The position numbers and the translations under genes are program-made. A stretch of 15,092 bases of DNA from JAQGHB01 sp036384495. Its GTDB lineage: Bacteria; Patescibacteriota; Saccharimonadia; Saccharimonadales; UBA4665. Numbering within the stretch: the stretch's first letter is position 1; each line of letters begins with the position of its first letter. This document shows positions 1 to 5,412 of the stretch, in pieces. The notes under the pieces are model-generated. The model had not been told where the DNA came from. It did not search any database and worked only from the letters and a program-made list of their open reading frames with translations. The stretch covers positions 1 through 15,092 of the forward strand of contig DASVMD010000005.1 in the NCBI GenBank assembly GCA_036384495.1, read 5' to 3'.

Positions 1-610
1 GACCCGGAATAACGGCAGCGATTGGCTTACCGTTTTCGAGATCCTCTTTATGTTTGAGCAGCACGCGGTGTTGCATGGTGGAAGTGTGGGCCGGTGCGAT
101 AAACGCCTTTTGATTATTATCGGTCTGCGTGGTCATGAAGGTGTCGTAATCATCGCGCGCCGGGTGATCTTCGGGAAAGTTGAGGGAGCCGAACATGTGA
201 AAGTCGTCGTCGAGCTCGCGCGATTCTACGGCCGTGAAACCCATGCGGTAGAAGATATCCAAAACCGTTTCCAGTTCGGACATCAGTGGGTGCTTGGTGC
301 CTTGCTCGCTTGGCAACAGTTGCGGACGTTCGGCGAATGGCACACTGACATCGTACGGCGCGGTTACGTCAACGGGCGTTACCGGCGTTTCGGCATCTTG
401 AGCTTGATCGACCAAAGCTTGTAATTCCTGTCGCAAATCGTTGGCCTCTTTGCCGAATCCGGCACGTTCTTCGGCTGGCAACGTTTTGAGTTCATCGTAC
501 AGTGCTCGCAGCTCCACAGCCCGCAAAATATCGGATTTTTGCGGCAGATTATTCAGGCGATTCTTAAGCAGTTCAGCGGTTTCGGCAATGCGCGGATTTT
601 GGTAACTCAT
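1..610 (-). CDS. pheS: Phenylalanine--tRNA ligase alpha subunit, 5' part (runs off the window)
   Basis: Catalytic subunit of the cytoplasmic (alpha-beta)2 enzyme that charges tRNA-Phe. The 203 codons visible begin with ATG at 610-608. An N-terminal coiled region (about residues 1-85, rich in Glu, Lys and Leu) is the tRNA-binding arm of the family. It is followed by class II synthetase core motifs: the HPLMSELE motif near residue 115, the family signature NFPEDHPARDDYDTF, and the AHTSTMQHR segment that corresponds to motif 2 (usually RTHTSPVQ). The frame is open to the window edge, so about 130-150 C-terminal residues are missing here; pheT would be expected further left. The start is supported by a -10 hexamer just upstream. 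The pairing of an Ala where most PheS have Arg-Thr before HTS is a small deviation. Identification is secure from motif order. Confidence 0.95.
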   Translation of the reverse strand, partial: MSYQNPRIAETAELLKNRLNNLPQKSDILRAVELRALYDELKTLPAEERAGFGKEANDLRQELQALVDQAQDAETPVTPVDVTAPYDVSVPFAERPQLLPSEQGTKHPLMSELETVLDIFYRMGFTAVESRELDDDFHMFGSLNFPEDHPARDDYDTFMTTQTDNNQKAFIAPAHTSTMQHRVLLKHKEDLENGKPIAAVIPG

Positions 611-622
611 ATCTTATCTACC

Positions 623-628
623 AGTATA
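623..628 (-). promoter_or_regulatory. -10 hexamer of pheS
   Basis: TATACT on the minus strand ends 12 bases before the pheS ATG, so the leader would be only about 5-6 nt and has no Shine-Dalgarno sequence. No convincing -35 is seen at 16-18 bp. Confidence 0.55.
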
Positions 629-714
629 CCAGCAACTCTGTTACAGTGCACCACATGTGATAATCCTCACATTATTAAACTTACGGTTACAAAATGTAGG
701 TGGCTCATGTAAGC

Positions 715-739
715 TACATATAAACCATAAGCGTGGAGG
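715..739 (+). promoter_or_regulatory. Possible -10 and Shine-Dalgarno site of the 62-aa gene
   Basis: TACATA (715-720) or TATAAA (719-724) could be the -10; the -35 is not clear. GGAGG at 735-739 lies 4 bases before ATG 744 and decides that start. TGTAG (695-699) and CTACA (714-718) form a weak inverted repeat around this site. The rest of 611-743 holds the pheS promoter, the 8-bp palindrome CACATGTG (652-659) and nothing else I can name. Confidence 0.45.
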
Positions 740-743
740 CAAC

Positions 744-932
744 ATGGCAAACAGTTTTGAGGGTGTTAGAGTCGATCGAAATAATATTGAGCAGTATGAA
801 TCACCACTTACTCGCTCCTTACAGCTAGCAAAAGCTGGCCAACTAAGCCTCTTTGGAGCCCTCAATCATGTGGCAGAGCAAGTCGCAGAAGTCATCCCTC
901 AACCCGACCCCATCCCAGCTATTAGCAAATAG
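744..932 (+). CDS. Small hypothetical protein, 62 aa
   Basis: Not recognised. The start at 744 is chosen because a good Shine-Dalgarno site (GGAGG) lies 4 bases upstream; upstream in-frame GTG starts lack one. The product is soluble, begins MANSFEGVRVDRNN, has a middle segment able to form an amphipathic helix (SLQLAKAGQLSLFGALNHVAEQVAEV) and ends in a Pro-rich tail (IPQPDPIPAISK). There is no signal peptide, membrane segment or Cys. It is transcribed away from pheS and stops 11 bases before the -10 of the YajQ gene, which has its own promoter, so it is probably monocistronic. It could be a genuine lineage-specific small protein; the main support is the ribosome site and open frame, so it remains tentative. 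Confidence 0.55.
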   Translation: MANSFEGVRVDRNNIEQYESPLTRSLQLAKAGQLSLFGALNHVAEQVAEVIPQPDPIPAISK

Positions 933-942
933 ACTTTTGTAC

Positions 943-948
943 TATACT
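943..948 (+). promoter_or_regulatory. -10 hexamer of yajQ, leaderless geometry
   Basis: TATACT ends 7 bases before ATG 956, placing the transcript start at or next to the A of the start codon. TTAGCA at 922-927 (15-bp spacer) is a weak -35 candidate. No Shine-Dalgarno site is present. Confidence 0.6.
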
Positions 949-955
949 TGAGTAT

Positions 956-1453
956 ATGGCAAACTTTTCTTTTGATGCAGTCAGCGAATATGACAAGGCG
1001 GAGATGAACAATGTCTTTGACCAAACACAACGCGAAATTGTAAACCGCTATGACTTTAAAGGCACGCCCGCTGCCGTGGAGTGGCTCAATGCCGACAAAG
1101 CCGGTCTCAAGATCACCGGCAACGGCGAATGGCAAATCGACGCCATTTTGGATATCGTGCGAAAGAAGCTGGCGGCCCGCGATCAGAGCCAAAAGGTACT
1201 TGACACCTCCACCGATGTTACGGAGAGCAATTTGAAGGCCACCAAAGAAGTTCCGTTCAAGCAGGGGCTCGATCAAGAAAAGGCCAAAAAGATCACTTCA
1301 CTGGTACGCGAAAAACTACCGAAAGTGAAAACGCAGATTCAAGGCGACGCCGTGCGCGTTACCAGCAATAGCAAGGATGATTTGCAGGCAGTTATGCAGC
1401 TACTGCGCGCGCAGGATTTTGATTTCCCGGTTAGTTTTACAAATTATCGCTAG
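956..1453 (+). CDS. yajQ: YajQ family nucleotide-binding protein (DUF520)
   Basis: Small cytoplasmic protein of 165 aa, the usual family length (about 160-165). YajQ folds into two domains of a ferredoxin/RRM-like type; homologues in Xanthomonas bind cyclic di-GMP and act with a transcription factor, and E. coli YajQ binds nucleotides. Seen in the sequence: the N-terminal signature SFDAVSEYD, then EIVNRYDFKGT (about residues 27-37), the central VPFKQGLDQEKAKKI region, the K-x-K-T-Q-IQGD-VRVTSNSKDDLQ segment, and a conserved end DFDFPVSFTNYR. These match the family from end to end. The start is fixed by the conserved MANFSFD and by the -10 hexamer 7 bases upstream. It is flanked by genes with their own promoters, so context does not reveal a partner. 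Family assignment is certain; a role in c-di-GMP signalling here is inference. Confidence 0.95.
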   Translation: MANFSFDAVSEYDKAEMNNVFDQTQREIVNRYDFKGTPAAVEWLNADKAGLKITGNGEWQIDAILDIVRKKLAARDQSQKVLDTSTDVTESNLKATKEVPFKQGLDQEKAKKITSLVREKLPKVKTQIQGDAVRVTSNSKDDLQAVMQLLRAQDFDFPVSFTNYR

Positions 1454-1490
1454 CCAGGGCCTTAGATAGTCCCGCTTACGGCTATTCAGG

Positions 1491-1496
1491 TATACT
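1491..1496 (+). promoter_or_regulatory. -10 hexamer of the GH63-like gene, leaderless geometry
   Basis: TATACT ends 6 bases before ATG 1503. The best -35 at an 18-bp spacer is TAGTCC (1467-1472), which is poor. No Shine-Dalgarno site lies between the hexamer and the ATG. Confidence 0.6.
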
Positions 1497-1502
1497 AGTC
1501 AT

Positions 1503-2834
1503 ATGAGTGACACGCCTGCGATACCTGATTTGATGGCCGAGGCAAAGCAGGTGCTGCAGATGAACGACCGTGGCAGCTACACCCAGCCGGCGCACGGCCT
1601 CTACCCCCATCAATGGCTCTGGGACAGCTGTTTTATTGCGATCGGGCTTCGCCACCTGGATGTTGACCGGGCGCAGTCCGAGATCTTGAGTTTGCTTCGC
1701 GGGCAGTGGCACAACGGCATGCTGCCGAACATTATTTTCCGCGACGATCCGCAGTATCGCACCGATCGTAATCTGTGGCGTAGCTGGTTGAGTCCGTTTG
1801 CGCCAAACGATGTGGTTACGACCGGTATTACGCAGCCGCCAATGCTGGCCGAAGCTATCGTGCAAATCGGTAAAAAAATGGCGTGGCCGGAGCGTAGACA
1901 GTGGTATCGCCAGGTCTACCCCGCCTTGCTGGCTTACCATGAGTGGCTGTATCACGAACGAGACCCGCACAACGAAGGACTGGTTTTACAGATTCACCCC
2001 TGGGAAACCGGACTCGATAACACGCCGCCATGGATGGCCGAACTGCACGAACATCGGTTACCCCTATACATTCGCCTGATCGAAAAATTGCGCCTGCAAT
2101 GGATGATAAATCTGTTTCGCCGCGACACAAAATCTATTAATGCCGATCAGCGCTTTTCGGCCATTGAGTCAGTGGCCATGTTCGACATGCAGCTGCGGCT
2201 GCGCCGCAAGGCGTACGATATCAACAAGATTCTGGATCACTCGCTGCTCACCATTGAAGACCTCAACTTTAATAGCATCTTTGTGCGTGCCAACACGCAT
2301 TTGCGGGATATCGCCAAGTCCCTACGCGAAGAATTGCCTGAGGGCCTGGAAACGCGAATGCACAAAACCGAAAAAGCGCTGGAAACCCTGTGGGACGACT
2401 ACGCCAGCCAGTATTATTCGCGCGATTTTGTGACGCATCGGCTACTAAAAACACCGAGCATCGCCACCTTTTTGCCGCTGTACGCCGGCACAATTAGCGA
2501 AGAGCGCGCCGCCAAGTTAGTTAAGCTGCTCGAAAACGAGCATAGTTTTGGCCCGGCCTACCCCGTACCTAGCGTGCCTTTGAATTCTTTTGACTTTAAA
2601 CCTAAGGGCTATTGGCAAGGCCCCAGCTGGATCAACATGAACTGGCTGATTATCGATGGCTTAAAGCGCTACGGCTACAAAGACTACGCCGCTGCACTGC
2701 GCGAAAGCACCTTGGAAATGATCGAAAAATCCGGCTGCTACGAGTATTTTGACCCCTTAAACGGTGAGCCAGCGGGCGCAGCTAATTTCTCTTGGACGGC
2801 CGCTCTCGCCATTGATCTCACCAAAGCAAAATAA
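1503..2834 (+). CDS. GH63-like glycoside hydrolase (mannosylglycerate hydrolase / trehalase-like)
   Basis: Predicted (alpha/alpha)6-barrel hydrolase of 443 aa without signal peptide, so probably cytoplasmic, acting on a small alpha-linked sugar or glycoside. Seen: GLYPHQWLWDSCFIAIGLR (residues 32-50), the usual N-terminal substrate-binding block; a RGQWHNGMLPNIIF block; HPWETGLDNTPPW (165-177), where Asp172 matches the catalytic acid region of mannosylglycerate hydrolases; GYWQGPSWINMNWL (369-382); and the C-terminal CYEYFDPLNGEPAG..FSWTAAL block (412-435), whose Glu414 is the likely general base. Length fits the short bacterial mannosylglycerate-hydrolase-like members rather than the long YgjK type. 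It sits alone with its own promoter; no sugar transporter or kinase is beside it. Family is well supported; the substrate (mannosyl- or glucosylglycerate, trehalose-like sugars) cannot be read from the sequence. Confidence 0.85.
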   Translation: MSDTPAIPDLMAEAKQVLQMNDRGSYTQPAHGLYPHQWLWDSCFIAIGLRHLDVDRAQSEILSLLRGQWHNGMLPNIIFRDDPQYRTDRNLWRSWLSPFAPNDVVTTGITQPPMLAEAIVQIGKKMAWPERRQWYRQVYPALLAYHEWLYHERDPHNEGLVLQIHPWETGLDNTPPWMAELHEHRLPLYIRLIEKLRLQWMINLFRRDTKSINADQRFSAIESVAMFDMQLRLRRKAYDINKILDHSLLTIEDLNFNSIFVRANTHLRDIAKSLREELPEGLETRMHKTEKALETLWDDYASQYYSRDFVTHRLLKTPSIATFLPLYAGTISEERAAKLVKLLENEHSFGPAYPVPSVPLNSFDFKPKGYWQGPSWINMNWLIIDGLKRYGYKDYAAALRESTLEMIEKSGCYEYFDPLNGEPAGAANFSWTAALAIDLTKAK

Positions 2835-2852
2835 CACCTTACTTGACAAATG

Positions 2853-2861
2853 TGGTATAAT
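2853..2861 (+). promoter_or_regulatory. Extended -10 promoter of the 222-aa gene, leaderless geometry
   Basis: TGG-TATAAT is a perfect extended -10; it ends 8 bases before ATG 2870, so the predicted transcript begins at about 2868. The TTGACA at 2843-2848 is only 7 bp away and cannot act as its -35. Confidence 0.7.
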
Positions 2862-2869
2862 ATTCCCAA

Positions 2870-3538
2870 ATGTCAGAGATTGAACCTTACCACGACCCTG
2901 TCGTAACTTTTCGCCACTACGAAGCGACACTTGCCGAACGGCTCAAAAAAGCCGAAGCCACACTCGTTGAGGGCATGAACCTACTTGAAGCGGGCTATCC
3001 AATAGTAAATGAAGCTTTAGCTGCTGCTGGTCGGCCCGACTTAGCCATAACTCAGCCTGCTGAGATGATGCCAGTGGAACACCCTCAGGATATTGTAGAG
3101 TGCAATAACTTCATACCCGGCTTTAAATTCAGTACAGTAAAGTACGACACCCAGGAGCGAGACTGCCAACACGCGCCAGTGGCAGAGAAAGTACCAGCAA
3201 CCACCGAAGAGATCTTAGCACTTCGGACTCTACCTCGAATCACAAGCTTTGACGAACTTCAAGCGTTAAGACATGGCGAGCAGCATCCCGCTTTTTTCAG
3301 TCTTACCAGTCATGGCAAAAGAGCCGCTTTCACACGAATGATTAATCTCTTCCCGGGCTTTACAGCCAATTTTGCAGCCGAATTCAGCGCGGCTAAAGCC
3401 TTAGAATATCGTCATGCCCACTATGAAGCCGAGCTGTTTGTTGCCTATCAGCTTATGTCACGTTTAGTAGATATCACTGACTACGACGTCACAAAGGAAG
3501 ACACGGGCGAAGTTGACGACTGGTATCTCTGCCGATAG
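2870..3538 (+). CDS. Hypothetical protein, 222 aa
   Basis: Not recognised. It is a soluble, acidic-to-neutral protein with no signal peptide or membrane segment. Residues about 15-60 are predicted helical and Ala/Glu/Leu-rich (FRHYEATLAERLKKAEATLVEGMN...), the middle (70-110) is Pro-rich with two Cys (ECNN, RDCQH), and residues 150-205 look helical again (KRAAFTRMINLFPGF, AAKALEYRHAHYEAELFVAYQLM). It ends DDWYLCR. The gene starts at ATG 2870 under a strong extended -10 and its stop codon directly abuts the stop of the convergent membrane-protein gene. Codon choice appears less G/C-biased at third positions than in the neighbouring glycosidase, resembling instead the block at 5413-8566. The strong promoter and intact frame argue that it is real; its function is unknown. 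Confidence 0.8.
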   Translation: MSEIEPYHDPVVTFRHYEATLAERLKKAEATLVEGMNLLEAGYPIVNEALAAAGRPDLAITQPAEMMPVEHPQDIVECNNFIPGFKFSTVKYDTQERDCQHAPVAEKVPATTEEILALRTLPRITSFDELQALRHGEQHPAFFSLTSHGKRAAFTRMINLFPGFTANFAAEFSAAKALEYRHAHYEAELFVAYQLMSRLVDITDYDVTKEDTGEVDDWYLCR

Positions 3539-4468
3539 CTATTGCTTGAGCGGATTTGGACTGGCGGTGACAGTTGTTTGAGCCAGCGCAGCTGTCAAAG
3601 CATCAACCGCAGCTTTGGTTTTGGCGGGCAGCTTGCCAGCCTTGGCATCGGTGATCACTTTTTGTTCGGCAGTTTGGTCGGTGTAAGTTGTAGGGTCATA
3701 TAAGTTGACCGTGCCGCCGAAAACTAAGGGCTGCTTCTCAACTTCGGCGTAGCCCTTAAGGACTAAGACGGGACTGTAGGCTTCCCTGCCGGGATCGACG
3801 CTGTAGCAGATATTGAAGACTTTATCTTTGGTGGCGAAGCCCTTGCTGGCATCAGCCGCGCAGGCAGTGGTTGCGGTTTTTAGATCGCTCACGAACTTCT
3901 GTTTTTGGGCGACCGTTTGGATCGGTGTATTGTCGATGTAGTTGTCGAGGCTATTGTCAGTCTTGCCGTTGGCCGCCAGCCATGATTTGCTGATAGCCAC
4001 GATGGATATTTCTGAGGCGCCACCGCCGTTATCGTTTGAGTCTTCAGGATTGCCGAGGCTGTAGCGAGCCATGGAGTCGTTATCTTTGTCGGTTAGGAGT
4101 GTGGCCAGCCCTTGGGACATTGACGGAATCTCGCGAACTGCTTGCATGGAAGCAGGCACGCCGAGCTTGGTGGTGATTTGGGTTTTGGCGCCCAGATCAA
4201 ACGGATAGCCGACACTTTGTACGAAATGCGCCGAAGATTCGGTGGTAGCTTTGGGCGTAGTGACGATCGTTTTTGTAACGGTCGTAGTCTTGTTATGGCC
4301 GTAGAAATAACCGCCAACGGCAGCGCCTATGAGCAGGAGCACTACGAGTAGCTCCCACAGGCCACGATGACCCTTACGCGGGGGTGGCGGCGCTACGACC
4401 GGCTGCTGGGGCACGGGCGCTGGTTGTTGATAATTAGTAGGTTGTGGTTGTTGTACATCTGGCTGCAT
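3539..4468 (-). CDS. Single-pass membrane-anchored extracytoplasmic protein, unknown function (309 aa)
   Basis: No family recognised. The layout is clear: a short cytoplasmic tail very rich in Pro and Gln (residues 1-32, ending PPPPRKGHRG), one transmembrane helix (about 38-56, LWELLVVLLLIGAAVGGYFYG), a Thr-rich linker (60-78), and an extracytoplasmic domain of about 230 residues. That domain has only two Cys (203 and 221), which could form a disulfide, and contains a DNDS/EDSNDNGGG low-complexity loop near 128-150. The positive cluster RKGHR before the helix predicts N-in orientation. The L,D-transpeptidase at 9646-10347 has the same N-terminal plan, so this may be a cell-envelope protein too. 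It starts with ATG at 4468, 6 bases after a -10 hexamer with a 17-bp-spaced -35, and its stop abuts that of the convergent gene. Confidence 0.8.
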   Translation of the reverse strand: MQPDVQQPQPTNYQQPAPVPQQPVVAPPPPRKGHRGLWELLVVLLLIGAAVGGYFYGHNKTTTVTKTIVTTPKATTESSAHFVQSVGYPFDLGAKTQITTKLGVPASMQAVREIPSMSQGLATLLTDKDNDSMARYSLGNPEDSNDNGGGASEISIVAISKSWLAANGKTDNSLDNYIDNTPIQTVAQKQKFVSDLKTATTACAADASKGFATKDKVFNICYSVDPGREAYSPVLVLKGYAEVEKQPLVFGGTVNLYDPTTYTDQTAEQKVITDAKAGKLPAKTKAAVDALTAALAQTTVTASPNPLKQ

Positions 4469-4474
4469 ACTTTA

Positions 4475-4503
4475 AGCATAAGCGGTGCGCAGCATTTTAT
4501 CAA
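4475..4503 (-). promoter_or_regulatory. Promoter of the 309-aa membrane protein gene, leaderless geometry
   Basis: On the minus strand, -35 TTGATA (4503-4498), a 17-bp spacer and -10 TATGCT (4480-4475), ending 6 bases before ATG 4468. The -35 overlaps the last codons of the TrmB gene, so this gene can be expressed independently of it. Confidence 0.75.
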
Positions 4504-5273
4504 GTCTTGTGCGGCGTGGAGCTCGCCCACAGCCCCTCAAACAACGCCCCGAATAGAGCGCTCACCTCATCGGATTCGATTAAAATGGCCGACTGATCTT
4601 CAAGCGAGGTGATAATAGCAATTTTATTGTCGAATAGTATGGTGGTGGCTGTGAATTGGCCGCGCATAATATCCGGCAAATAGCGAGGCTGGCGATCAGC
4701 GATCTCTTCTTTGGTCAGCGGGCGACCGTTGGGGTCGGGCTGCTCCCAAAGCGTACGGCTCTTGATGCCATGACGTTTACGGGTTACCACGTAATACTTC
4801 GCGTACTGCGGATCAAACTGGCGCAAAAAGTTGTCGACTGGTGCAATCACTCGCCACTCCGGTTTTTTACAATACAGGGCCATATCTATGACGGTTTTGA
4901 TGCCTAAAATGCCTTCAAAATGACGCACGCTCGTTTGGTTGCCGATCGGTTGCAGGGCCTCAAGTTGCTTCTGAAACTGCGCCAAAACTTTGAGTTTGGC
5001 TCTCGATTCACGTACTTCGGCCTCTACCATTCGCTCTAACTGATCTGGTGGTGAAAACGTATACAGCGTGCGATTCATCGATGACACTTTGGCCACCAGA
5101 CCGCGCGACTCAAGGAGATTCAAATTGTGATAAATAGTTGGCCGCTTAAGATTGGTTTGTTTTTGCAGATCCTGCACACCGACACCGCTCGGATAAGCCA
5201 GGCCTGCTATGTACAGGTCAGCCTCTGATTTACCAAGACCCAGCGATTGCAATTGCATGCTCATTTGATTCAT
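4500..5273 (-). CDS. TrmB-family transcriptional regulator
   Basis: DNA-binding regulator of 257 aa. Residues about 1-75 form the TrmB-type winged helix: LGLGKSEADLYIAGLAY, then the helix-turn-helix VGVQDLQKQTNLKRPTIYHNLNLLESRGLV (32-60) and a wing ending TLYTFSPP. Residues about 76-108 form a charged dimerisation helix. The C-terminal part (115-257) resembles the effector/PLD-like domain of the family, beginning VRHFEGILGIKTVIDM and ending FGALFEGLW. TrmB proteins, first known as archaeal sugar-sensing repressors, are common in candidate phyla; the effector here is unknown. The gene is divergent from the enzyme block at 5413-8566, and two matching inverted repeats lie in between, one over its own -10, so it most likely represses itself and the block. 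ATG 5273 is chosen because a -10 ends 6 bases upstream; Met4 and Met6 are alternatives. Confidence 0.88.
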   Translation of the reverse strand: MNQMSMQLQSLGLGKSEADLYIAGLAYPSGVGVQDLQKQTNLKRPTIYHNLNLLESRGLVAKVSSMNRTLYTFSPPDQLERMVEAEVRESRAKLKVLAQFQKQLEALQPIGNQTSVRHFEGILGIKTVIDMALYCKKPEWRVIAPVDNFLRQFDPQYAKYYVVTRKRHGIKSRTLWEQPDPNGRPLTKEEIADRQPRYLPDIMRGQFTATTILFDNKIAIITSLEDQSAILIESDEVSALFGALFEGLWASSTPHKT

Positions 5274-5274
5274 A

Positions 5275-5293
5275 TGTCAATTATATACTGACA
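5275..5293. promoter_or_regulatory. Operator O1: inverted repeat TGTCA-N9-TGACA
   Basis: Arms at 5275-5279 and 5289-5293 are perfect and the centre covers the TATAAT of the TrmB gene, so binding would block its transcription. Read on the minus strand it agrees with operator O2 at 13 of 19 positions (TGTCAGTA then TGACA). Presumed TrmB site. Confidence 0.65.
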
Positions 5294-5308
5294 CCTTTTT
5301 ATGTGCAA
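5280..5308 (-). promoter_or_regulatory. Promoter of the TrmB-family gene, leaderless geometry
   Basis: -35 TTGCAC (5308-5303), 17-bp spacer, -10 TATAAT (5285-5280), ending 6 bases before ATG 5273. No Shine-Dalgarno site. The -10 lies within operator O1. Confidence 0.75.
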
Positions 5309-5354
5309 TAACCTCTATAAATTGCTCTGTGTCAACAACACGTTATAGACACTC

Positions 5355-5377
5355 ATTGTCAGTACACGACTGACAAT
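5355..5377. promoter_or_regulatory. Operator O2: 9-5-9 perfect inverted repeat
   Basis: ATTGTCAGT (5355-5363) and ACTGACAAT (5369-5377) are perfect complements around acacg. The core is TGTCA-N9-TGACA, the same spacing as O1. It covers the -35 and nearly the whole spacer of the enzyme block's promoter, the classic position for a repressor. A poorer repeat, GTGTC-N14-GACAC (5329-5352), lies just upstream and may be a third contact. Confidence 0.72.
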
Positions 5378-5384
5378 TTATGCT
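5356..5384 (+). promoter_or_regulatory. Promoter of the enzyme block
   Basis: -35 TTGTCA (5356-5361), 17-bp spacer, -10 TATGCT (5379-5384). Predicted start near 5391, giving a leader of about 22 nt that contains a Shine-Dalgarno site. The ATG at 5380 is inside the -10 and cannot be the start codon. Confidence 0.7.
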
Positions 5385-5399
5385 GCAGATACGTTACAT

Positions 5400-5405
5400 A
5401 AGGAG
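5400..5405 (+). promoter_or_regulatory. Shine-Dalgarno site deciding the start of the fusion enzyme
   Basis: AAGGAG lies 7 bases before ATG 5413, the strongest ribosome binding site in the window, and selects MSEVVG as the N-terminus over the longer frame from 5380. Confidence 0.85.
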
Positions 5406-5412
5406 ACAAGCC

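Noticed and set aside
50..424. 124-aa open frame opposite pheS
   Set aside because: Antisense to the PheS motifs; no independent support.
2843..2861. TTGACA and TATAAT as a consensus promoter before the 222-aa gene
   Set aside because: The two are only 7 bp apart, far from the required 16-18 bp. The extended -10 (TGG-TATAAT) explains the promoter without it.
5380..5412. Longer N-terminus for the fusion enzyme from ATG 5380
   Set aside because: That ATG lies within the -10 hexamer, so it would not be in the mRNA; ATG 5413 has a well-spaced AAGGAG.
5274..5412. CRISPR-like or mobile-element repeats in the TrmB intergenic region
   Set aside because: Only two inverted repeats with operator positions; no direct repeat with regular spacing, no transposase and no terminal repeats.
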